Below, piece by piece: positions 46,101 through 55,659 of a stretch of 64,000 bases of DNA. Origin of the DNA: Henricia sp. BOLD:AAB3569 (lineage: Eukaryota > Echinodermata > Asteroidea > Spinulosida > Echinasteridae). A model generated the notes under the pieces. That model was not told where the DNA came from. It saw only the letters and a program-made list of their open reading frames with translations, and did not search any database. Where the stretch lies: positions 62,001 through 126,000 of the forward strand of contig JBBELK010000380.1 in the NCBI GenBank assembly GCA_037783545.1, read 5' to 3'. The translations under genes and the position numbers were made by a program. Position 1 is the stretch's first letter; every line of letters begins with the position of its first letter.

Positions 46101-46922
46101 CGTATACACTCGTCATCGTCGTTTTTCACGTTGATGACGGCCTTTTTATTTTTTATGTAGTCCGGTAATTCTATGTAAGAGCTGCCCCTGATTGGCTTGT
46201 ACTCCGTAAAGTTTATGTACAGAGTGTTTAGCTTAAACACGGACCACCCGCTCTTTTCCGTCTGAAATTATTCTAGTTTTGCCTTTAGATTTCCTATAGT
46301 ACTATTCAACACCTTGCCAATGTCGCTGTTGTTTAAAACGAGTTCATTGCTCGTGCGGAATGTGATTTCTTTTTCTTCAATTTCCCCCTGCGCGTTTAAT
46401 TTTCTTAGAGTTACACGTAATCCCAACTGAAAATTGTAATTTGGTTTGTTCCGTATAATTTCAAGCATTTTACCAATTTTTTTATTTCTGTTGTATTTGA
46501 AGAAATTGACGTAATCTAAATTCTCGCGGCCAATTTTTATTTCGTAATTTTGAATTACGTTGGCAAAGCGTTGAGGCACTATCCCCCTAAAATCTATTGG
46601 CTTTATGACCCCGCTGTATATAGGACGCCAATAATTTCTTATCGACTCTAAGTAATCACCCTTTGTATACTTGTTACTTTTGCCCGTGGCGTCAACCTTA
46701 TTTATGTTATACTTGTCGATTAGCGATAGCAGACTCTGTTTAGCTTGGCCTCTAATATTTTTGAACTCATCCGCATATCGCTTGACCGTTTTTATTAGTT
46801 GCCTTCTCGTTCCAATTTTCTCACCGACGTCAATTACAGCCGGTAGATTTTCATCGCTAATAAACTTGGCAAGTCGTTTTTTGTTCCATCCAGAATATCC
46901 CGTTGGCTTATGTCCAGTTTCC
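43182..46922 (-). pseudogene. Protein-primed family B DNA polymerase
   Basis: About 1,246 codons from ATG 46922 (METGHKPTGYSGWNKKRL). Order: SAP/HeH-like N-terminal helices, then GSSYIELPDYI and the domain with INVFGYDEKNGIYPLY. Next come the 3'-5' exonuclease motifs (VIYADFESL; HNLENYDAHLLM; YVQTDTLLLADIF) with an embedded endonuclease-VII-like VRDHCHITGNFRGAAHNACN, polymerase motif A YLDANNLYGWAM, motif B KLMNNSVFGKTMEN and motif C YTDTDN. It replicates the linear element by protein priming. Breaks: in-frame TAA at 46268, phase changes near 45475, 45380, 44445 and 43925. The upstream in-frame extension to 47095 lies in the TIR and is not part of the gene. Inactive as read, unless the indels are assembly errors. 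Confidence 0.9.
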
Positions 46923-46929
46923 ATTTTAT

Positions 46930-47107
46930 ATATATAAAAGATAATCTTATAGTTATTTTTAAAAAAATATCTCATTTTTTTAGGCATCAAAAACCAACAA
47001 TGGTTTTTGATGCCTCGATTACATTCCGTTTTTAAAATAATTTTTAAAGAAAACTCTGGGTTAGCGTTTTTGTGTTTTGGCCTAGGAGCCCCCATTTACA
47101 TACTACT
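46930..47107 (-). repeat. Polinton right terminal inverted repeat
   Basis: Reverse complement of the left TIR except for the hairpin position. The polymerase gene starts 8 bp inside it. Confidence 0.9.
46982..47015. promoter_or_regulatory. Hairpin in right TIR
   Basis: Stem AGGCATCAAAAACCA / TGGTTTTTGATGCCT with a 4-base loop. It occupies the same place in the TIR as the 80-bp palindrome of the left end and shares its outer stem, but lacks the GGCTAAGC core. It is present unchanged in copy 2 (63244-63277). Confidence 0.8.
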
Positions 47108-48158
47108 CATGGTAATATTTCCATTCCCTATTATTAACCCTAACACTAACATGACTAGTAACAGTACGTAACACTCGTCAATCTTCCAAAATCAATGTCA
47201 CATAGGCCGAGGCCTACACCCTGCCCCTGGCCGATGGTAAATTACGCACGTGTACAGATGCGGACAAAAGTCCATACCATAGGCCTACCTTCAGTTGATG
47301 TTCCTTCCTCCATGTCATGATACCGTATACGTTTAGAACACGTTCTTTCGGGAGTATTGTAAGGCTATAAGTTATTCCAAAAGGATACTGTCCACTTGGC
47401 AATGAAAGTGGGATTCATTAGTGTATAATCTGAAAATAAAGCATCCATATTTGTCTATATTTCACGCACTCTACTGCAGCAAGCTGTGCTCACTGTACTT
47501 ACTGCACTGCTGCGTTAATGGATAGCGCCACCTACTGGCGAAACAATAGACATTTCACTCGAAATGCGACAATGCGACGGCACGACGCGACTATGCGACG
47601 GCACGACGCGACAATGCGACGGCACGACGCGACAATGCGCCGTTGACGGCGTAAACGGCTAAGGAACATAATATCAACAAGCGACAATGCGACGCACAGT
47701 GCCTCAGAAGGTGACAAAAACGGCGAAAACTAGATTTTCATCAAATATATACATATTATACACCAAAATAGGGGTTTTTGGGGTCGAGAAACACATTCGG
47801 GGTCAGAATGGAGATTTGAACACTCTGATTGGCCTGTTACTGTAAAGCTGGGATATTTGATGCGTCAACTCTGTTGTTTGTGGCTTGTGACATATCAAAG
47901 AGCAGGGTTTTTGACAGGCTAATCCATTTTCACGTTTATTATTCAAATAGAGCATTTTGATTGGCAAATCAATGTCATTTATGGTTCATTCTATACATGT
48001 TTTACCATTTATGTAGCAAATTCAAATATTTCTTTCTCCCTTGATTTATATCCTCTGATCTAATCGATTGACCACTAAGTTTCTCTCAATTTGAAAAAAT
48101 AAATAAATAAAGCAACAAAAAATATATTTCTAGTTCTAGTTGTTTAACAAAGCCAACA
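47108..48158. other. Right host flank of the Polinton
   Basis: Gene-free apart from a minisatellite at 47560-47640. Positions 47108-47736 are repeated at 63370-64000. Confidence 0.6.
47560..47640. repeat. 21-bp minisatellite
   Basis: Three full units of ATGCGACGGCACGACGCGAC plus one base (A/T at one position) and a partial fourth. Same array in the duplicated flank at about 63824-63904. Confidence 0.85.
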
Positions 48159-48179
48159 CTATAAACATCTAACAATGGA

Positions 48180-49155
48180 AATTGGGCACACACCATTGTT
48201 ACTAACAATGGGGTTACAATGAACATGTACATGTTTTTGCTCATAGTGCAATACGTCAGGGGTCAGGGACTTCCCACATTTATTTTTGAACTTTTTGAAA
48301 CTGATAGATGAAATAACAGGGTCAGATCGAATGAGAAGTCTTGCTTTTCGGATTTCCTTGTTCTGGGCCTCCTGAGCTTCTTCAGAGTAGAACCCGATTG
48401 GCAGCTCCAAAGCAGCAGAGATCTTTGTACCATGTTCTAGCAGTTTGTGTACTGTATGAGGTATATGGTGTACTGTAGGAGGTATGATGTACCAGGAGTA
48501 CTTGTCCAGGATCAAATCTGCAGTTTCTTGACAGTAGTTTTCGAACCTTGCCTCCTCAAGCTCAAAGCCTGAGCACACTGCCTTCAAAAGTGTGCTAAGC
48601 TTGGTGATGACCTCCACATCAACTCCAGTAATATTTGAGAAGATTTCTGCTTCCTCAAAAGCTCTCCTAGCAGTATTGCCACCATTGGTATTGCCGAAAC
48701 CTGGTTTGGGGATGTCTACAAGCAGACTTAGCTCCTCCCTGCATCATTCTTTTTCCTCCTTAACACTGATGCCTTTTCATCTGGTTTTCTGGCTTGGAAT
48801 GTTGTTATTTCCATTTTATAGCCCAGATGAAGAATGTACTCAAAAGACCTGATCCAGCAGTGGAGAGTTGAGAGTCCCAGCTGCAGAGCTTTCTCATCAC
48901 ACTCTCTCTGCCTAACATGCTCAAGGTTGTTCATCTGGGATGGCTTTGCACCGCACACATTACAAGATTGAGTTGAACTATTGTCCATTAGGGCATTCAC
49001 AACCTTGCCATCAAACATTGTGAAGTCTATTTTAAACCCAATCTTGTAAAGATTGCTTTCTGTATGAATCTCCTTTTGCTCAAGATTCTCCACCTCACAT
49101 CTCAATCTTTCCTCCTCCAATTTGCACAATTCTTTGGTTTCCTTATTGTATTGCA
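48180..49155 (-). pseudogene. Transib (RAG1-like) transposase remnant
   Basis: Three minus-strand pieces match the C-terminal half of Transib transposases, the relatives of vertebrate RAG1. These are FTMFDGKVVNALMDNSSTQS with a CNVCGA zinc pair and LGLSTLHCWIRSFEYILHLG (48728-49129); DIPKPGFGNTNGGNTARRAF in another phase (about 48620-48705); and LILDKYSWYIIPPTVH then LPIGFYSEEAQEAQNKEIRK (48159-48617), where the last Glu-rich motif carries the third catalytic acid. There is at least one frameshift near 48710. The N-terminal catalytic half is missing, and 49424 onward is an LTR element. It is a dead fragment. It lies between the two Polinton copies. Confidence 0.85.
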
Positions 49156-49423
49156 GGTTAACAGGGCGGCAAAAATGTGTACTTCAAGGCTTTTTATTTT
49201 TCCAAACGTTCTGGCCATTGTTACAGTGCAGAAAATTCCACACCGCAACAAGAATACGAAAATATGGAAACGCACCAAAAACAAGAGACAATAAGTCAAA
49301 CAAGCTCACTCTGATGTAACAAGAAAGAAATTATATAATTTGTGTACTGATCTCAACAATCAAAACCAAATGCACAGTGATTAAGTTTGCATAATTTCAC
49401 GAGCATTTTAGATCTTACAATAT

Positions 49424-49722
49424 TGTAACGCCGTTCCCAATCGGCTAGCAGTGGGCGCCAGCACCATTCCACGGTTAGGCCGGCTGACGAGCTGAGGGCG
49501 CTAACACGGTTCCACGGAGCCGGTTGGCGCGAGCCCCTGCTAGAAGGTTGGGACACCCGTCTCGGCGGGAGACGTTTCCTGAGCGCCATCTTTGTTGTTT
49601 GATGTTGATGAGGAAGGATCGACCCAAATAAACGTGCGGTATTTTCTTGCTGATAATTGTCTTTTCCTGTGTGTTCTTGTTTGTGCCGAGTTTCTTAACA
49701 AGTGGGATAAATTCTTGTTACA
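49424..49722 (+). repeat. LTR (5') of an LTR retrotransposon
   Basis: 299 bp starting TGTAACGCC and ending TTCTTGTTACA, the short inverted termini expected of an LTR. An AATAAA signal lies at about 49627-49632. Immediately downstream TGGCGGCAGCGGTGGGG looks like a primer-binding site and leader. Confidence 0.8.
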
Positions 49723-49785
49723 CTGGCGGCAGCGGTGGGGCGGCACACTGAGAGAAATACAGGTAGAATTCGAGATTTTCAAGCA

Positions 49786-50383
49786 ATGAATTCACGAGAC
49801 CGGGGAGGTCTGGTATCAGACTCGCCGCGGGGCGGGGACATGCCAGAAAGTGACGAGTACCAGTACGGAGGCCAGACTGACAAGGCCCACAGTACGTTCG
49901 TAACTGTCGATAAATTACTGTCCTTCTTTGGGGAAAGCCCGAGAGAAAACTCCGGGAGACATGGGAATACTGGGAAAATGTTAGAGCCTGAGATTGTAGA
50001 GGGGAGGCCGGTACGTACAGTACGGCCTGACCCTGCCAATCCGAGTAGTTTTTGCAGGGGGTTGGATCAAACCAGCGACCCATGGGCAGACCTAAGTTCG
50101 ACCCCGGTGCATTTTGAGCCGGGAAAGTTCCGGCGGGTTCCGGAGGATTCACCCCGCACCGTAAACGACCACGTGGCTACGCTCCGTTTGGAGCCCCGCA
50201 CGCTACCAGACTACGACGCGGAACCTCCGGATCGACTCCGCACCGCACACAACCATGTCGGACGGCTCCCCTCGGAGCTCCGCACTGCACAACCCTATGG
50301 GGCGGAGCACGAGAATCTGCTCCGCACTGCACAACCCTATGGGGCGGAGCACGAGAATTTGCTCCGCACTGCACAACCCTGCT
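49786..50383 (+). pseudogene. gag-like ORF of an LTR retrotransposon, truncated
   Basis: ATG at 49786 (MNSRDRGGLVSDSPRGGD), 64 bp after the LTR, opens a hydrophilic, Pro/Arg/Glu-rich frame of about 199 codons. It ends not at a natural stop but where the duplicated Polinton segment starts (50384). The last 110 bp are an in-frame 39-bp tandem repeat (TAQPYGAEHENLLR). The identity as gag rests on position behind LTR and PBS and on composition; no zinc knuckle or protease is present. The rest of the element is missing. Confidence 0.65.
50275..50383 (+). repeat. 39-bp tandem repeat in gag
   Basis: Units containing CTCCGCACTGCACAACCC and TATGGGGCGGAGCACGAGAA, about 2.7 copies; the last is cut by the duplication junction. 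Confidence 0.85.
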
Positions 50384-51695
50384 TCAAGGGGCAAATTATA
50401 GTGTTTAAAAAAAACATGTAAGCAAAAAATGTTTCGAAAGAACGATCGAAACGTCGTTTCGAAAGAACGACCGAAACGTAGTTTCGAAAGAACGATCGAA
50501 ACGCGCGTTTTGAAAGAACGACCGAAACGTAGTTTCGAAAGATTGATCGAAACGTCGTTTCGAAAGAACGACCGAAACGTCGTTTCGAAAGAACGATCGA
50601 AACGCGCGTTTTGAAAGAACGACCGAAACGTAGTTTCGAAAGAACGATCGAAACGCGCGTTTTGAAAGAACGACCGAAACGTAGTTTCGAAAGATTGATC
50701 GAAACGTCGTTTCGAAAGAACGACCGAAAAGTCGTTTCGAAAGAACGACCGAAACGTCGTTTCGAAAGAACGATCGAAACGCGCGTTTTGAAAGAACGAC
50801 CGAAACGTAGTTTCAAAAGATTGATCGAAACGTAGTTTCGAAAGATTGATCGAAACGTAGTTTCGAAAGAACGATCGAAACGCGCGTTTTGAAAGAACGA
50901 CCGAAACGTAGTTTCGAAAAATTGATCGAAACGTCGTTTCGAAAGAACGACCGAAAAGTCGTTTCGAAAGAACGACCGAAACGTCGTTTCGAAAGAACGA
51001 TCGAAACGCGCGTTTTGAAAGAACGACCGAAACGTAGTTTCGAAAGATTGATCGAAACGTCGTTTCGAAAGAACGATCGAAACGTTTTGAAAGAACGATC
51101 GAAACGCGTTTCGAAAGATTGATCAAAACGTTGTTTCGAAAGAACGATCAAAACGTTTTGAAAGGACGATCGAAACGCGCATTTCGAAAGAACGACCGAA
51201 ACGTCGTTTCGAAAGAACGATCGAAACGCGTTTCGATAGAATAATCGAAACGTGTTTCAAGGGAATTCGAAAGAGAAAAAAAAATTGGAAACAGAGTTAC
51301 GTTATACATGGAGGAAGGAAATGCCTTAGGCCTATGGCTTATACATACTTTTAGGGACTGTTGTCGATCGATGTTGTTTTTTTTTTACACAAATATTTCA
51401 CCATTCATTCAACATAAAAAACATGCACTGATCCTTTGGCATTTTGATATGTATGCAGTTCTTCTTCTTTTTCCTTTCTAAGAAATGATGAAATTTATCT
51501 TATTATAATACATGTACAGTACGTATATATACGTACGTACGTAGCGCACACAATCTACATGCACACAGATCCATGTACACGTAGCACTGTATAGCACATG
51601 TATACGTACGGGGAACTTTAGTCTCTTCACCAGCAGTGAAATGGTGCGTTTTCTGCCAAATTCCCCTCGCAGTGGTGTAAAAAAAAAAAATGCGC
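50384..51695. mobile_element. MULE-like element, right part (copy 2)
   Basis: Corresponds to 39018-40604: minisatellite array, then the TIR with A12 instead of A10 and the TTCCCGGGG flank at 51696-51704. The left half of the element is absent because the duplication breakpoint lies inside it. Confidence 0.9.
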
Positions 51696-52682
51696 TTCCC
51701 GGGGCGTCCACAAAGTACTTGCAAATCTCGCCAAAGTGTTGATCGCGCCTCAACTCTGGGACGTACAACGCTTCCGGCATTCCCTCGACTTGAACTTTTA
51801 TGTCAAGTCTGGGTTATAACTGTTTTGCGGGTTCTTGTCGGTCAAGTCTTTGAAAATTAAAAACACGCCCTTTAAGCTCTTGACGTTGGTGTTAATGTTA
51901 AGAGTCCACGCGTTGTCCGTTTTATTTAGAATCTTTTCGTATTGGCGGTGGACTCTGTCGAAATAAAAAGAAACTCCACTCTTTTACCTGCTTTTAATTT
52001 GACTAGCTAGTCTAGAATCATTTATTACTTCATACTGCAATTTCAAGTGAGTAATCTTGTAAGTCGCGGCGTCGTCGGTAGACTTTACGACTCTAGAGTG
52101 ATCGTTCCACTTTATGGCAAACGACAGTTTACCCTCTAATCCACTCGGGTAAAATGGGTGATGGTCGGTTAAAATTCCAATGTCTAACGGAATGGCGTAA
52201 AACTTGCCGTAAGTGTTTGTCACCGCCACGTCGCCATTGTTTGTTTTTACCGCGTCTTCGGCTTCTGTCCTGAGTTTAGTTACGTTTTCTTTTTCAATAC
52301 CAAAAAGACTCAAATTATTTTGGTGATGCGATAGCCAGTGATCTTTATAAGACTGATAGACGTCGTAATCGTCCAAGTTGTAAATCTCGTTGCCGTTCAT
52401 GGAAATTCTCATCTGCTTTATGATATTACGAGACACGTTGTTGTAAAGAGTTTTGTTATCGTCCGTGTCGCTATTTAATACTATTCTAAATATCAACAAT
52501 GCCGTGCCCGGAATTAACACGTCGTCGTTGGTTAATTTGGGGAAATCTAGATTAAAAGTACTGCCGGTGCTCGCGGTCTCGGCAGATACCTCGGCGCAAA
52601 TTAACCTTCTCTGGCCTTTAATAGAATTTGGGTTTTTGATTTCTCTGTAAGGATCAATTTTCTCTCCAAAGTGCTTATTCAT
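51696..52682 (-). pseudogene. Major capsid protein N-part, copy 2
   Basis: Duplicate of 40605-41595. It keeps the in-frame TAA (51984-51986), shows a few substitutions (for example DDY instead of DDD in the NLDD motif), and carries a 5-bp deletion near 51800 that breaks the frame. The C-terminal part of the gene and the ATPase are not present in this copy. Confidence 0.9.
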
Positions 52683-52742
52683 CTTTATTTTACTATATAA
52701 TAATGATAATTTTATATTTAAATTGTTACCGCTTTAATTAAA

Positions 52743-53167
52743 ATGGCGTCGATAGCGATGATGGTTGGTGGAGCCGTATTGAATGCGGTTGCATTTGCGG
52801 GATCAAATTTCTTGTTTTCTAAACTTGGGAAAGACGGCGGAGAACTTAAACGACACGACTTGGCGTTAGAACAACTTACTACCGCTAAGCAGCAATTTGA
52901 AAAGAGCCGCTTAAAATATTTGGATTACTTAAACGACTGGCTTAAAAAAGAAGCTCACGCTCAGCGTACTTTTAGCGACGTCGACGAGGCGCTGTACGAG
53001 TACAACCAGCTCACCGGCGAAGATTAAAAAAAATGCCGGTAGGGTTAACTCGCGAACCGAGATTGTCCGACTTTTACGCCAAGCCAGAACACGTAAAAGA
53101 CAGAGAGCTAGTATTTATCGTGGGCGGTCTGGGTTTACTGACATTTTTGGTTTACAAATATATCTAA
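52743..53167 (+). pseudogene. Small Polinton membrane protein, copy 2
   Basis: Duplicate of 41656-42079. At the A-run where copy 1 is frameshifted, an extra T gives an immediate TAA (about 53025). The conserved C-terminal segment with the membrane helix follows in another phase. Confidence 0.85.
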
Positions 53168-53181
53168 ATTAAATAGAGACT

Positions 53182-54089
53182 ATGAACGACAAGAAATTTG
53201 CCAAGTTGTATTACGGGCCAAGGGGGTACTGGAAGGGTGATGGTGCGGTTAAAAAATTAGCTAAAAAAGCAAAGACGAATGAAGAAGAATCTAAAAATTG
53301 GTTGCGCAAACAAGCAATGTGGCAAATGTATCTGCCCCCTCCGACGTATATACCTAGGCCTACTTCTTTAAATTCTAGTTACGGCGTACCAAACGTCGTG
53401 CATCAAGCCGACTTGTTGTTTTTACCCTACGACAAGGTTAAGTCTAAAACCTTTAAATACGCGTTGACGGTCGTGGACGTCGCGAGTAGATATAAAGAAG
53501 CCGAGCCGCTAACGTCTAAGACCGCGGATCAAGTTGCCGACGCCATTAACAAAATTTATAAGCGATCGCCTTTGACGTGGCCAAAGATTATTAAAGTAGA
53601 CCCGGGTAGAGAGTTTATGGGTAGTTTTAGCGCGCTCATGAGTAAAAATGGCGCTATAGTACAACGCGGCATACCCGGTCTACATCGAGCCCAGGGTATA
53701 GTAGAGAGATTCAACAGGTCATTGGCCGAGGTATTATTCGGTCATCAATACTCGGAAGAAATGCTCGACCCAAAGTCTAGAAATACAGAGTGGGTAAAGA
53801 GACTGCCCGACGTAATCAAAGCTATGAATGACGAGGTGACGCGTTTAATCGGTAAGAAGCCTATAGACGCCATTAATTTAAAGCGAGTCGAACAAACGCC
53901 CGCCGCCCCCGGCGTTAAAGAGACGCCATTAAAAATTGGTAAAGATTTAGTCAGGTATATGTATCAACCGGGTGAGTCATGAGAGGGTGGTGAAAGGAGG
54001 CGAGCGACTGATCCCATATGGTCTCTTCAAACGTTTACGATTAAAGAGTACACGCGCTCGCGCGGTCAACCAATCTTGTATTATTTAAA
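53182..54089 (+). pseudogene. Integrase, copy 2 (truncated)
   Basis: Duplicate of 42094 onward with the DDE residues intact, but a TGA replaces a TCA codon at 53980-53982. The sequence jumps at about 54089 to polymerase sequence equivalent to 44908, so the last part of the gene is lost. Confidence 0.9.
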
Positions 54090-55339
54090 GCTTATCTAGA
54101 GAGCTAGCTAAAAAGTTAAACGAGTCGACAAATCTCAGTTGACCTAGAGAAAACGAAATGTATTTTTTCGGAAGTCTTTGGTATACAAAAAAATGTCTCC
54201 GCTAAATTCAGAAATTCCTTGCATGAGTAAGTGCGCGTCGTAATTTTCCAAATTATGAAAAAAGACTGGTATTTTAGTTATTTTTGGTTTGATGGAGAGT
54301 TTAAGATTACAAGCGTTGTGGGCCGCGCCCCTAAAGTTACCGGTTATATGACAGTGGTCTCTCACCTTTGAGAATGACTGAGTTTCCTTTTGGCAATTTT
54401 CACACCAGTAAATCTCTTTACCATTCCGTTTTATTTTCTTTGACTTTGGTAACTCACACGTGCACTTTGATGGGTCTAGGTGCCTGATTGGGTACTCGCA
54501 AATCCAACAATTTTTTGACTCGTTAAATTTTGCCTCGTCTTCTTTCGTGTAGATCAAGCAATTTTTCAACCGCGTTTTCGCCCCTATAATATTTTTTACT
54601 GAGTAGATGTCCGTCGTGTCTGACTACTACGTAAGACCACCCGCAAGCCACGTGTTTTAATGGTAGCGTTGCCCGCTTTTTCTTTATGAGACACGATGAG
54701 AGATTCAAAGTCTGCGTAAATTACAAACGGAGTCGGCATTTTATGCTGAGTGTTTTTAAATTTTATAACGTCCCGTCTACGATTGTATCTATCCAATTCC
54801 GTAGACGGCATGACTATTCTGCTAGCCTTTTGTTGAACGCCTCGGCAATCAATGTTATGCTTGTCTAATATCGTTTGACTGCTAAAATGCTGCAGACAGC
54901 GTGGGCAAACGGGTTTCTTTTCTTTATGCTTGGTCTCGCTGAATAGTAGTTTATTTAGATTTTTGATCCAGCAGTAATGATTTTTATCACCGTCTGAGTA
55001 TAGCAACAAGTTAACAACCTCGCCCGACTCGCTTTCCGTAATGTATAGCGGGTATATGCCATTCTTTTCGTCGTAACCAAACACGTTAATGTTCAAGTCG
55101 TTTTGTTTTTCAATCTTGTAGATTTGACTTATCGGCGTTGGGAAAACTATGCCTCTAAAATGTAATCCGTCGTCTTCTTTGTAAATATCCATCCTCTGAT
55201 ACCTTATTTTATACGTGGGCTCATTCATTACGCTTGTTTTTACTTTATCTTTAAATTTTCCTAGAGCCGCCCTCAAAGACCAGCGTATACACTCGTCATC
55301 GTCGTTTTTCACGTTGATGACGGCCTTTTAATTTTTTAT
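54090..55339 (-). pseudogene. DNA polymerase exonuclease region, copy 2 (core deleted)
   Basis: Corresponds to 44908-46156: exonuclease motifs and the endonuclease-VII-like zinc region. Motifs A, B and C are gone through the 1.9-kb deletion. Extra single bases relative to copy 1 in a T-run (54164) and an A-run (54187) add frameshifts. The N-terminal part continues at 62419 after the 7-kb insertion. Confidence 0.9.
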
Positions 55340-55659
55340 TGCATTTTACCGCATAGACGATAAAATTATTTATGCCGAGCGAACGCTGTCATTGTTGATC
55401 GGGGATTCGGTGCGGTTTTGTTCCCCTTCGAAGCCAATTTTGCACACGAGTTTCTGCACGGTTTGCCAGCCGGAGTTTGCGGACGCAAGCGAAGTCATTC
55501 TGTGGGCCATCCTACTGAATATGCAGTGGCACTATGCGAAAGATTCTGGGCAGCCAATCACTGCAGGCCTTTCAGCCCGCACCGCCAAACATTTCGCGCG
55601 CGTAAACAATCACAAAGTCGTCGTACAAGGATGAGTTAACATGCTTAATTTTTTAACGA
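55340..55659 (+). repeat. Direct repeat 1, first copy
   Basis: Nearly identical to 60943-61262. Contains a TTATTTATGCC promoter-like word and an 80-codon frame (55392-55634, LIGDSVRFCSPSKPILHTSF) conserved in both copies but without a known domain. Confidence 0.9.

Larger units (their letters stand above)
25016..47107. mobile_element. Polinton/Maverick, copy 1 (22.1 kb)
   Basis: A self-synthesising virus-like DNA transposon. The ends are AGTAGTATGTAAATGGGGG and its reverse complement, with the 5'-AG start usual for Polintons, flanked by CATGG on both sides (25011-25015 and 47108-47112; Polintons make about 6-bp duplications). It carries the hallmark set: protein-primed PolB, retroviral-type integrase, packaging ATPase, double-jelly-roll major capsid protein and minor-capsid-like proteins, plus conserved Polinton accessory genes. 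I found no adenain-like cysteine protease. Two later transposons interrupt it (26118-31030 and 38538-40604). Removing them leaves about 15.1 kb, within the normal size range. Multiple frame breaks indicate that it is inactive, or that the assembly has indels. Confidence 0.95.

Noticed and set aside
33041..46270. Alternative genetic code with TAA as sense
   Set aside because: TAA is also the natural terminator of most genes in the same element, and host-type elements nearby use standard stops.
46923..47095. N-terminal extension of the polymerase frame to 47095
   Set aside because: Lies entirely in the terminal inverted repeat and reads through its hairpin; METGHK at 46922 is the likely start.
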